From: Labyrinthula sp. Ha
Lineage: Eukaryota; Sar; Bigyra; Labyrinthulida; Labyrinthulaceae
Direction of reading: 5' to 3'
Assembly: GCA_015227615.1 (NCBI GenBank)
Contig: JAALGZ010000007.1
Coordinates: forward strand, 434,001 to 498,000
Length of the DNA: 64,000 nucleotides
Below, one piece after another: positions 20,275 to 30,190 of this stretch. The position numbers and the translations under genes were made by a program. Position 1 is the first letter of the stretch; each line of letters opens with the position of its first letter. The notes under the pieces were generated by a model. The model saw nothing but the letters and a program-made list of their open reading frames with translations. It was not told where the DNA came from and did no database searches.

Positions 20275-23200
20275 TCAGTTCAATTTAATCTTATTATTCT
20301 CTCTAGGGGTATTTTTCGTACTAATTAAGCACCAGTCACCAGGCACATATTGAATGCAAGCCTTGTCGACTCTCTTTTGGCGCTTATTCCAATATTCGTT
20401 CCTTTTCCTCTTCATGAGCGAGACGTAATCAGCTACCTGACTATGCATCTCCTCCAGCTCACGTCGGAATTCCATCGACAGACGATACAGGATATCCTTA
20501 TCAGCCCTAATCGCACCCTGCCTATCTCCAATTTTCCGATAGATTACCTTGGGAAAAGCTTCCGTCTCAATATACTCCCTAGTGGGATCTGTATTTAGAA
20601 ACAACAGATTAGCACCCGGAGCATTTTCCATACCAGGAAGCTTCCTACTAGGCAGAGGAACCTCATTGACTGCAGTCATTACTGACTCAATCACGTCCGG
20701 CCACTGATCCCATTGTAATCTAAGTTCTGAAACTAAATTTCGCAAGAAGCTCAGAACTTTCCTGTGGACAATCTCCACCTCACCATTGGTCCAACTAGCA
20801 TAACTCACCGCTTAGTTATGCGCAAATCGAACCTCCCTTTGCAATAACTCAAGTAATTGATTCGCAAAATGGGGGCCCCTATCAGTTACAAGGGTAAACT
20901 CCGCTTCCAATCTCCAGTAAGTATGAAACTTAATAAGAGCCCTAATTACAGTTTTTGCATCAACCTTAGGAGCATAATGAAGGAAGAAAAAACGAGAAAA
21001 CGCATCAGTTATAACCAAAATATAACCTTTAGCATTAACATACAAAAAGTCGGCTACAAGAACTTCCTTAGGTCTTCTAGCCTCCGTTACCAATATCAAA
21101 TTTGTTTTCATCAATTTCGGTGCCCTATTACAATGGATGCAGTTAGACCTCAGTCCAAGCATCACTGTTTCCGCTGATACCTTCGTACCATAACTCGAAG
21201 GTACCTTCCATTTGAACCGCCTAACCTCTGCCATATCTTGGATTCTAGAGCCGTGTCTATTGGCCAAATGAATGTGAACAAGTTGGCGCTCAAACAATGA
21301 TTTGGGAATGATAATCCTTCCCTCCTCCTCAGAAGTTTTTATACCATCACCCAAAGCTTCCTGCTTTTGGGCGTCCAAGAGTTTCTTTTCCGAAATCCGT
21401 TTCCAATCACCTTGGTAGTACGGATTCAAACAGGAAATACGGTCCTTATCCAAGGCTCGCATTCTCTCAAAGATTGGCTTCTCCTTTTTTTAGGAGAGAG
21501 CCGCAATTCAGAAACAAGCACATCGAGTTCCCCTCTGGGTACTTCAATTTTGATCTCCTCGTTAGAGGAAATCTCCGATTTTATCATCTGGGACGAAACC
21601 CATGTACCAATTTCGTCTAGGGATACGGCAGATTCCGTATCCACTAGAGCTAACCGACTGTACTCCTCTTCCAAACTCGGTTTCTCAACCTTTATCTCTA
21701 GACCCCCATCCGGCCTAAGACCATGGTTTATACCAGCGCTCTCATACCAAGGGTCCGAGAATTCCATTACTGACGATTCAGAATCAGAATCGGGGTGTCT
21801 ATCCTCCAACGGAGCCCACCGATCCAGACCATCATCGATTTCCGATGGATGCTTGAACATCCTCCTAAAGTACCTACGTTCTCTAGATGTCAACGAAAGT
21901 TGAGGTCCCAAAGACGCATCCGATTCCTTTCGATCACGGCGAATCGCCGCTCTCATTATCCTAATGGAGGCAACTTTCTGCTTCTCTCGCTCTGGCATAG
22001 CCGCCCAACGCGAAAGCATATCAGCAAAGACATTATCCTCCCCCTTAATATGATGTAACTCTACATCCGCTTGTTGCAGGGTCAAAACCCATCGTTGCAA
22101 CCTATTCAAATGACCATGGTTGATCTTAGATCCCCCTTTAATAATGGCCCTCAAATTCAAATGATCCGTATACACCTGTATTGGCGTTGGATGAAATGGT
22201 AACAGATACGACAACCTGTTAAAAGTTTTCACAATAGGGTATAGCTCCTTATGTACGATGCCCCATCTAGTTTGGGTATCTTGAAATTTCCCCGAAAAGA
22301 ACATCATAGGAACTACCCTTTTATCCAAAAGTTTTCGATTTCTTTGAGAAGTATCGGCTTGCATCAGAATCGAACTGAAGAACATGCCAGAAGCATCTGT
22401 TATTAACAACAAGTCCTGGGTTCTATCATACAGGCTCAACTTCTGCTTTGCCGCAATACTAATCGTTTTCAGAAATCTTTCAAAGGCCTCTGTTAGCTCA
22501 GTGGACCAATGAATCCTCTCATTTTTCCTCCGTAATTCCGATTTCTTACCCCTCATTTCCGGGTAGAATTCCATAATAACACTCCTCAACTCAGCTAACT
22601 CTGGAATTGCCAAAGATAACCACTGAGACAAATGCATCATTGATGCCAATTGGTAGACATATTCCGGCCTTGGCACATCCAAGATCCGTGAATAGTACTC
22701 CTTAAAATTCCATTTCCCATTTGCCACCTTACGGCCGCAATACACAATCTCTTTTGCCAAAATAATTGACTTAGTAGGACTAATACGAACCTTAGCTTTC
22801 CTTAGGTTCGACAACATAATTTCCAATAATTTCAAATACTCGTTAAAGTCATCTGCATATAGCAGACTATCATCAATCCATTGAATGACTCCATTCCTTG
22901 GACGATTTACCAATCTTTCCTCCACCACCTCATCAACCATCCTCTGATGGAAGAATACTGGGGTACTATGATATCCCATAGGTGCAAATTGGAGCTGGAA
23001 AGTGCCATGCTCCGATACAATGTTAAAATACTTCTTAGCTTCTTCAGTTATTCCTAACTGATCGAAGCCCGAAACAACATCAAAACTACCATAATACTTG
23101 CTACCCGCAAGATTATCAAAACAAGTTTCCAAATGAGGGAGTTGATTAACATCCCTTCTCAAAATCTTGTTGACATCAACAAGATCAACAACCATTCTCA

Positions 23201-23684
23201 ATTTATTTCCCTTTTTTGGCACCGCAAATACCACCGAGCCGAACTCAGCGGACTTAACCTTGGTAACCAATCCTCTTTCTGCCATACTTAGCAGCTTATC
23301 CCTAATGAAATTCGATTTTTCCGAAGACATTGGCCTAACCCTGGGGTAAGCAAACTCAAAATTTTCCAAAGGATACACCGGCATTGGTGACATCCCACTA
23401 ATCTTAGTCTGAGCGTGGTCTGTGGCAAACACATCCCAAAAGCTCAAACATAATTTCCTAAGTAACTTTTTCATTTCCATTGAGGCTTCCGAACGATCTA
23501 CCATCTCATTGATGGCTTTCTTGATCAACGGTTCCTCATCCTCCAAACTCAAACCTTCCCCTACATCAGGAAGAAGGTTATCTCCCAAATCGTCATCAGC
23601 GATGTCCTCGACATGACGACGCAATTTTATAATTTCTCCAAAATCAATCCCTTCAAAATTTTCTGAATTTATGCGCTCAACCAA
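20275..23684 (-). pseudogene. pol of element B: reverse transcriptase, RNase H, integrase
   Basis: Reverse transcriptase is seen from VPKKGNKLRMVVDL, YGSFDVVSGFDQLGI and the catalytic box WIDD at 22869-22880. RNase H has LITDASGMFFSSIL, the KELYPIVKTF helix, VYTDHLNLRAI and the ending HHIKGEDNVFADMLSRW. An acidic, Ser-rich spacer of some 170 residues separates RNase H from integrase. Integrase shows HLANRH with CIHC (HHCC zinc), ADFLYV, VTDRGPHFAN and the Glu helix NGEVEIVHR, so D, D and E are all visible. The region as a whole is broken and treated as a fossil. Confidence 0.88.
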
Positions 23685-23729
23685 ATCGAGACTACCAATA
23701 GAGGCATAAATCCTTGTCGGTTGTATAGG

Positions 23730-24377
23730 TTAAATCCATGAGTCGACGTTAAATGTCTTGGGTTCATCCCCTAGTCCGTCATCCAAGACTCTTTCCCATG
23801 CGGAGTACAAGACCGCTGTAGAACATCCCCGAGCGTCCCCGTTAGATAGGAGTCTACTTCCCGTGAGGTTTTCACAATGTGATTGCCTCGCCTTAATGCA
23901 TCGGACCTCGATACGTCCCTCCAGATTCATTAAGGTTCTTGGCACGTTGTCAACCGAGATTTGAGGGTAAACTGAAATGGCGCCATCCTGCAGTGATTTA
24001 GCCATCAGCATCAACCGAGCCACCTCCCCGACCGTACCATGGGGTTCGATTAGCACATTCTTGTGCTTCTGTCTACTAACGCGAGACGGGCAAATACCCC
24101 TTGCCATAACCATATACCTCCTCACCGACTTAATCAATTTATTAGGTACCCAGTGCAACACTCGGACTACTTCAAGTAGCTTATACCCTTTCGATGTCAA
24201 ATAATTCATAATTCCTTTAAGTTTAACCGAAATAGTACATACAAATATCACACTAGGCCAGTTACAGATCTCTAATCTACTCTCCAACCACAAGACACTA
24301 TTAATATATCTATAAACAATGAGAGTTGAGATCTTTTGTTGTACTTGGCCCACCAGGTGGTTAGCCTGGCTGCCCAT
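23730..24377 (-). other. linker between protease and reverse transcriptase, element B
   Basis: A stretch of about 215 codons lying between the gag-protease part and reverse transcriptase. Its middle (GEVARLMLMAKSL and following) resembles the beta-rich segment that joins protease to reverse transcriptase in many gypsy polyproteins. No catalytic motif was seen. Confidence 0.5.
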
Positions 24378-24380
24378 TTC

Positions 24381-27293
24381 CTACCCGAGTCCTAAATTCT
24401 GAGCTGGATCTAAACCCATTTTTCTCAACTCGGGTCTCCCAATTAGAAAGCTAGGCCAATCATGAGATTGTACTAAAACTACTTTAGCTCTCGGACAAGC
24501 CCTACTTTCCAACCCATTAACCTTAACCACCAAACCCACATAACCAACGGCTAATATCTTAACCGGGGCATCATTCGCAACATGAACGTTGCCACTTGCA
24601 CTTGAATAGCTTTCTAGCAAATCCTTGTGCTTCCACCAACTTCCCACGGTAACTTTGGCTCCGCTATTAAACTTAGCATCACCAATTACCTTCCCATTAT
24701 TAGTGCATATTTCATAACTCTCAGCAAAGTTACGAAATTGGGATACTTCCCCCACATGCACTTCCAAAGTTGGATACTCCTTCGTACCCTCGATCATAAG
24801 ATCATAGCCGTCAGGCACCATAGATTTCATATCCTCAAGCTCCTTTTGTCTGGGTGGAGCGGCTAAGGCAAGCACATTGCTTCCCTTAAACCCCGACTGC
24901 GGGTCCGAATCATTAGCTGATTCCTTCCCTCCCATCATCATTCTGGCCTTCACGATCGCAGAATGCTTTAAACTCGTTAAACCCTTTGGCGTGTCGTAAC
25001 TAGTTTTCCCGCCAGGGTTCTCCATTTGACGACGAAACGTCCTATTCATAAAATCCTGGACCTGTCTGGTCTTCAGGACGTTCCCCTGGACAGATTTTAA
25101 CCTTCTGTCATCATCCTTTCTCAACAAGTTTACGGCAAAAGTAACACAATCATGCATACCATGCCCGTGGCGCTTACAATAAGCGCACGACCTATGATGG
25201 CTCCAAGGAATTTCAGGATACCATTTCTGGTGAAATTCTCTTTCCTTCCTTAGCACCTCGATTGAGGGGCCTGTAAGGTTAACAGGCATAGGTCCCACTG
25301 CCATAGGAAATGGCATAAAACTAGACACCTTGTTCACACTTGGTGTCAATATCCGATTCACCGAGGGAGTTCTCGGCTTTCTATCCCTACTTTTAGGTCC
25401 CGACTCTGGAACCTGACCATTAGATGTGTCCACTCCCCTGTCCAACGCAAATTGGCGTTGGGCCTCCAAAAGGGATTGGAGCATCTCCACTGAACGAAGG
25501 GGGCCATCGAAGTTTCTAACCTTACTTCGAATCGCATCCTTCGACAGTCCAAAACTGGAAGGCACCTTTTTTGTTATTTCAAATAACAATTCCACAAGTG
25601 CTTCTTCCCCGAGCCTTTCCGCATAACCCTCCTCGATTTTCGAACTTACGTTCATCATGTAAGTCTGGAATCTCTCCCTGCTGTCCCCTGAGGCCGGGTA
25701 CTTAACTTCCTTTAGAAGCCGCATAGGATCCTGGCGATTCTCAGCCTTACCTTTCTCATAATATTCCTTTAGGGAGAAGTAAACTACATCCCTATCCCCC
25801 TCATTCCGACAAAACTTTTCGAGAAGACTCGAATGAACGAACCGGCGGGGTTCAAACCCTGGATCTAGGTTCATAACCTCACCAATAACGTTCAACCATT
25901 GACCTAGTTTTTTCATTTCTAAGGTCTCCAAAACATCCACTTTTGGTAAAATATGCTTGACCCTGGCCGTGGCAGCCACCGGAGCACCTATCCTATTAGT
26001 ATTTCGGCTGACAGCCTCCTTTAAGGCGTCAACCTCAGACCGTAATGAATTCTCACTAACAGCCTCCCCTAAAGAACGAATTTCGGCTCTTAGCGTATCG
26101 ATATACACCTTCGAGTCCACCATTTTCTTATCCACGTCGGCACGAAAAGAATCAACATGATTCCTCGCATCCCCCAACATTTGATGGATCTCTCGATTCC
26201 GAAATCTCCTCCTCTCAGTTTCCTCTTGTAATTCCTCCTTGTGTGAATTAACCTCAGAGGCCAGAGTTGGCAAGTAGGTCGATACTGCTTGCGAATTTAT
26301 GTAGTTGATTACGACATACCTTTTCAACTCCTCGGCGTTAGGATCCGAAGGTTGGATAGCATCAAACATGCTCACATTGACGTTGGTCGCAAGACCAGCC
26401 GCTTCCATATCCAATTCTTCCCCACCAACCTTTTCAGGCCATTCTTGGTGTCCGGGAAGACCCACATGTTGATTCTCAGCTCTTTTGCTCCTTAGTGCCA
26501 AGAGAGTCTTATTTTTCTGAATACGAACTCTCTCAAATTGCACTCTGACCTCAGCAAAATCTTTCCTCTGTTCTTGAGGATTTAGAGAATCAAACTCTAA
26601 CAAATCCCTCTCCATAACCTTTTTCTCAATAAGGGACCCAGCCGCATTCCCGCTGGTAGGATCGTTTAATTTCCTAGTGACCTCCTTGTAAAGGTCGTCA
26701 TTCGATACAGCGTTCCTCACGGTAGACACTGTTTTCTCAATCTGGGTCGGTTCAGCCCCAGCACCATAATCAAGGGAGTCATCAGACGTAGCCCTTCTTC
26801 CAACCGATTGCCCTTTCTTCAACCTATATTTGCGATATGCCAGATCTCTTTGATCACCATCGCTCAAGGCATCAAGATCAGGCTCATAACCCAATTCCCC
26901 AACCAGCTTATCCTGGTTCTCAATAGTTTGGTCGATAACATCAACCTCCTCTACCCCATCATCCCCACCTGAATCACTGATCGTTTCCACACCAATTGCT
27001 TGCGTCTCCCCAAGATTCAAGCTTTTAGGAGTCTTCTTGGCTTCATAATACGCCTTGGAAGATTTCCTCTTTGGGATTTCCATTTCCACTAATTTTGAAG
27101 GAGTATTTCCTTCGCCAACTAAACCCATAGCCTTGGCCTTCGCAGGCTTAGGCTTCTTAGCAACCGGCTTCACAGCCTTAACAGTCACTTTCCTCTTCAA
27201 TGTAGAAGCAGGTGTCTTAAGTGTTACCTTAAGTTTCCTTAATTTAACCAAACTATCGGATTCACCTAATTCCCTAGGATCCCCCTCATCCAA
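24381..27293 (-). CDS. Gag plus degenerate protease region of element B
   Basis: An unusually long gag (about 970 codons; many gypsy gags are 300-500). The N-terminal part is rich in K, A and P (for example KKPKPAKAKA), like a chromatin-binding tail. The middle has a heptad-like charged helix region (about residues 340-440, with EETERRRFRNREI and SLGEAVSENSL) that may form a coiled coil. A CCHC zinc knuckle CAYCKRHGHGMHDC is encoded at 25146-25187. The last part contains FNSGAKVTVG, the counterpart of the DSGA protease motif in element A. The start codon is uncertain; related sequence extends upstream towards the LTR. Confidence 0.75.
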   Translation of the reverse strand: MDEGDPRELGESDSLVKLRKLKVTLKTPASTLKRKVTVKAVKPVAKKPKPAKAKAMGLVGEGNTPSKLVEMEIPKRKSSKAYYEAKKTPKSLNLGETQAIGVETISDSGGDDGVEEVDVIDQTIENQDKLVGELGYEPDLDALSDGDQRDLAYRKYRLKKGQSVGRRATSDDSLDYGAGAEPTQIEKTVSTVRNAVSNDDLYKEVTRKLNDPTSGNAAGSLIEKKVMERDLLEFDSLNPQEQRKDFAEVRVQFERVRIQKNKTLLALRSKRAENQHVGLPGHQEWPEKVGGEELDMEAAGLATNVNVSMFDAIQPSDPNAEELKRYVVINYINSQAVSTYLPTLASEVNSHKEELQEETERRRFRNREIHQMLGDARNHVDSFRADVDKKMVDSKVYIDTLRAEIRSLGEAVSENSLRSEVDALKEAVSRNTNRIGAPVAATARVKHILPKVDVLETLEMKKLGQWLNVIGEVMNLDPGFEPRRFVHSSLLEKFCRNEGDRDVVYFSLKEYYEKGKAENRQDPMRLLKEVKYPASGDSRERFQTYMMNVSSKIEEGYAERLGEEALVELLFEITKKVPSSFGLSKDAIRSKVRNFDGPLRSVEMLQSLLEAQRQFALDRGVDTSNGQVPESGPKSRDRKPRTPSVNRILTPSVNKVSSFMPFPMAVGPMPVNLTGPSIEVLRKEREFHQKWYPEIPWSHHRSCAYCKRHGHGMHDCVTFAVNLLRKDDDRRLKSVQGNVLKTRQVQDFMNRTFRRQMENPGGKTSYDTPKGLTSLKHSAIVKARMMMGGKESANDSDPQSGFKGSNVLALAAPPRQKELEDMKSMVPDGYDLMIEGTKEYPTLEVHVGEVSQFRNFAESYEICTNNGKVIGDAKFNSGAKVTVGSWWKHKDLLESYSSASGNVHVANDAPVKILAVGYVGLVVKVNGLESRACPRAKVVLVQSHDWPSFLIGRPELRKMGLDPAQNLGLG

Positions 27294-27525
27294 CTCATCT
27301 TCAATCAGCGTAACCGGATCAGAAGACGGTAAAAACTCGTTTTCTACCTCGGCCGTATCTACCGATGAAGATCTTTCCTTAGGGTTTCCCCTACCTATGT
27401 TAGTCGAAGGTTCTTCGTCGATCGATCAGGCAATTTGTTTTCCCGATCTGGTAACTCGACCAGATGCCTTCTTTCTAGATACCATATTTTAAACTAGTGT
27501 GCTAGTCTAACAATTGTTTAAACAA
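27294..27525 (-). promoter_or_regulatory. 5' leader and primer-binding area of element B
   Basis: The sequence next to the 5' LTR reads, on the - strand, TTGTTTAAACAA and then TTGTTAGACTAG. The first twelve bases are a perfect palindrome. No TGG, expected at the start of a tRNA-type primer-binding site, is seen in the first twenty bases, so the priming mode is unclear. Confidence 0.4.
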
Positions 27526-27917
27526 TTTATCGATCTACGAGTGATCAATAGCCTTTACACTAATTTCCAAAGAAAAAGTAACTCGCGAAAGAATTACTAG
27601 ATCTACCAAACGTAACCAGATTTTATCCTTGAACGAACCTAGACGAAACTAAGTTGTCGAGTTCAAGCCCAAATTAACTATTATAACCTTTGTAAGTAAG
27701 ATAAGTAGATTATTAACCAGATACTTGTCGAAACAAGCACAATAATCTATGATTTATCTTTTTGTTGGTTGTTAAAACCTTAAAGTATGACCTCTATGGC
27801 CATTATCTAAACTACCTAGTTATACACTAAGACAATACGAGCAATATAATATTATAAACCTATTTACTGCACTATGTATATTAATTACCACAAATAATAA
27901 AGGAAAACACTCACACA
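27526..27917 (-). repeat. 5' LTR of element B
   Basis: 392 bp, three differences from 18004-18395. It carries the element promoter and ends 52 bp before the nitrile hydratase ATG, which lies on the opposite strand. Confidence 0.92.
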
Positions 27918-27969
27918 GCTGAAGCAGCGTACTAGAAACGGGGAAGCATTTGTTCAAAATTCAAACTCA

Positions 27970-29328
27970 ATGATTAAAGAAGACTCTTCCAATACTGGGA
28001 TTCTTGGTTCCCATGATCTAGGAGGATCAGAGTGCGCTGATAAAGTTGTTTTTACTGACCAACCATTGCACCGATGGGAGCAAGTAATCCACGCTCTACT
28101 TTCAATACTTGCGACTAAACATTTGCTAAATGTTCATGAACTTAGAAGATCTATAGAAAGTTTAGTTCTTACTAAAGATATTACCTACTACGGAAAGTGG
28201 GCGAGAGCAATGACAAACATTCTTCTGGAGAGAAAAGTACTTTCCCCGACAGATTTTCTGCAACATTTTCCGGTGACTTCCATACCAAAGGAACCTTTCA
28301 AAATTGGTGTTGCCGTCCAAATCAAGGAAGAAAATTTCTCAATGTTTTGGTGTAAACCCCATCTAAGGACTCCTGGGTATATTTTTGGGTGTATTGGAGA
28401 GATCCAAGAATACTTGGGGGAAGCAGAAAATCCCAACATTAAAGCGTTCCATTTCTTACATAACATAAAATCTTTCGCCAAATATTTTGATCAGAAGCAG
28501 CGTTTGTATAGAGTCTCTTTTCAGAGCAAAGATGTGTTTAAATATTTTGAAGAATCAGAGAAACCGAATAAAAATGATGAAATACTTATAGAGGTGTATG
28601 AACCCTGGCTTCAAAGAGTTGAGAAGAATAAAATTTCACCTTTAAAGCGAAAAGCTGAAGAGAATATTGATGGAAAGTCTCATGCCCACGACCATGAACA
28701 TGAGGAAAGAGGTCAAGTCGAGACTGCAGCAGTGAAAAGGGAAAATCAAACTATGGGAAGCATAGCAGATGAAGCTTATTGCGATATACTGGTGCAGGTT
28801 TTAGTAGACAAAAATTTAGTTACGAGAAAGGAAATAGAAGTGACAATTCTATCGAACTCGGCTTCTGGATCGATTGACAATGGTCGAAGAATTGTTATTC
28901 AAGCGTGGAGAGATGATAAATTTCGACAGTTATTGAAGGAGGATGCAAACAAAGCTCTTGAAACAATTGGTCTTCAAGGGTCTAATCCACATGCAACTAC
29001 AAAACTGGTATGTGTGTTCAACACCATGAAACTGCACAATGTTATTGTATGCACTTTGTGTAGTTGCTACCCGACGGGACTTCTGGGTCCAAGTCCATTA
29101 TGGTATAAATCGAGAAGTTACAGAAGCCGTGTTGTTAAATCTCCACGAAATGTGTTATTGGAGTTTGGAACAAAGATAGATGCTGATCTCAAGATTAGAG
29201 TGTACGATTCAACTGCAGACTGCAGGTACATGGTTATCCCAACTTCTCCTCCAAACTTGGCTGATCTTTCTGATGAGGAGCTCAGCAAAGGTATTAGTAG
29301 AAATATGCTTATTGGGGTTGAAAGATGA
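27970..29328 (+). CDS. nitrile hydratase, fused beta and alpha subunits
   Basis: Nitrile hydratase converts nitriles to amides with a Co(III) or Fe(III) centre. Bacteria make separate alpha and beta chains; here one 452-aa protein has beta first (residues 1-215: HDLGG, YYGKWARAMTNILLE, PGYIFGCIGEI, LYRVSF, IEVYEPWL), a charged His-rich linker (216-262, HAHDHEHE), then alpha (263-452: QAWRDDKFRQLL, LHNVIVCTLCSC, WYKSRSYRSRVV, RVYDSTADCRYMV). The metal claw C361-T-L-C364-S-C366 has Thr after the first Cys, typical of cobalt-type enzymes. Beta-alpha fusions with His-rich linkers are known from the choanoflagellate Monosiga and some other eukaryotes. Single exon; the ATG at 27970 is the first in frame. 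Element B sits 52 bp upstream, so it splits or replaces the native promoter or 5' UTR. No targeting peptide is visible. Confidence 0.93.
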   Translation: MIKEDSSNTGILGSHDLGGSECADKVVFTDQPLHRWEQVIHALLSILATKHLLNVHELRRSIESLVLTKDITYYGKWARAMTNILLERKVLSPTDFLQHFPVTSIPKEPFKIGVAVQIKEENFSMFWCKPHLRTPGYIFGCIGEIQEYLGEAENPNIKAFHFLHNIKSFAKYFDQKQRLYRVSFQSKDVFKYFEESEKPNKNDEILIEVYEPWLQRVEKNKISPLKRKAEENIDGKSHAHDHEHEERGQVETAAVKRENQTMGSIADEAYCDILVQVLVDKNLVTRKEIEVTILSNSASGSIDNGRRIVIQAWRDDKFRQLLKEDANKALETIGLQGSNPHATTKLVCVFNTMKLHNVIVCTLCSCYPTGLLGPSPLWYKSRSYRSRVVKSPRNVLLEFGTKIDADLKIRVYDSTADCRYMVIPTSPPNLADLSDEELSKGISRNMLIGVER

Positions 29329-30059
29329 GTTCTCACCGACTATCGTCTGCTGTATTTTAATGCGGGTTTAGTGATGTATAAGTTGTATTCTTTACATTTT
29401 AATTACACACCAAAGGATATCGACCCAACAGGTTAACTTTTTTGCCTAAAGCATATAATAAAAAACTTATCACAATATGGTTGGACCTTCTCTGAAGTTA
29501 TCTAACCCACAACAGTACGAATACTGGGTGAAAAAAGTTAAAAACTCCCGAAGGAAGAAGGGATTCTATACAGAGTAGTACATATGGCAGAGGGTGAGCA
29601 AACGTACACCGCAACAGCTAGTTAAGAAGAAGCAAGGAGTTGCTTCATTGCTACTAGGATACTTTATCTACACTTGTCTGAAAGCGTAATAAAATTAGTC
29701 GGCGACTTTGATAATCCATACCAGATGCGGCTAATAACCCAGCAGCTGTATTCTGCTGATGAAAACTCTGACCGGACAACAAAAGCAATCTGGTTCTTAA
29801 CTGTCCAAGCTGTCCAAGCATAGAAAAAGTGAATAACTAGGATGTAAATCAGAAAAGGCCTGAAAGTTTACGGGATTACTAACTATTAATGTTAGAGTTG
29901 CATACCTTCTTACGGTGCTAACACACTCTCTAGTAAGTAATCTTCTGTAGTTTCCTCGTTAAATGATTCCTTAGGTATTTATATTATTGTACTGAATGAA
30001 CTTATATATGTTTTCAACAAAATGGACATGAACTTTTCAAGAAAGACATCAAACATTTC

Positions 30060-30190
30060 AAAATCATTAAGAAAGACGGTAACATGTGGTATGTGTTTGC
30101 GTAAGTACCATCTAACAGTGAAGTGTCAAGCGAGAAATTAATGTATTCCATGCTATTCAGATAAACTTTTCACCCTACAATGCGATTCAA
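30060..30190 (+). mobile_element. possible fossil gag zinc-knuckle remnant
   Basis: At 30085-30126 the translation CGMCLRKYHLTVKC fits CX2CX4HX4C exactly, and a second Cys-containing segment (CIPC) follows as in some BEL/Pao or gypsy gags. The surrounding sequence is decayed with many breaks. Only the motif supports this, so it could be chance. Confidence 0.25.

Larger units (their letters stand above)
18004..27917 (-). mobile_element. Ty3/gypsy chromovirus B carrying an MT-A70 methyltransferase
   Basis: A full-length element (9,914 bp) on the - strand, bounded by two 392-bp LTRs and a GCTG duplication (18000-18003 and 27918-27921). Parts in element order: LTR, large gag with CCHC knuckle and degenerate protease, RT-RNase H, integrase, chromodomain, separate MT-A70 methyltransferase frame, polypurine tract, LTR. 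The LTRs differ at only three positions (about 0.8 %), so the insertion is young. It is broken, with roughly six breaks spread over the coding part. It shares its architecture, including the WIDD reverse-transcriptase box and the methyltransferase, with element A, but the protein sequences are far apart. It landed just upstream of the nitrile hydratase start codon. Confidence 0.95.

Noticed and set aside
25840-25860. GGTTCAAACCC resembles a tRNA B box
   Set aside because: It is inside the gag frame of element B and no cloverleaf or A box fits around it.
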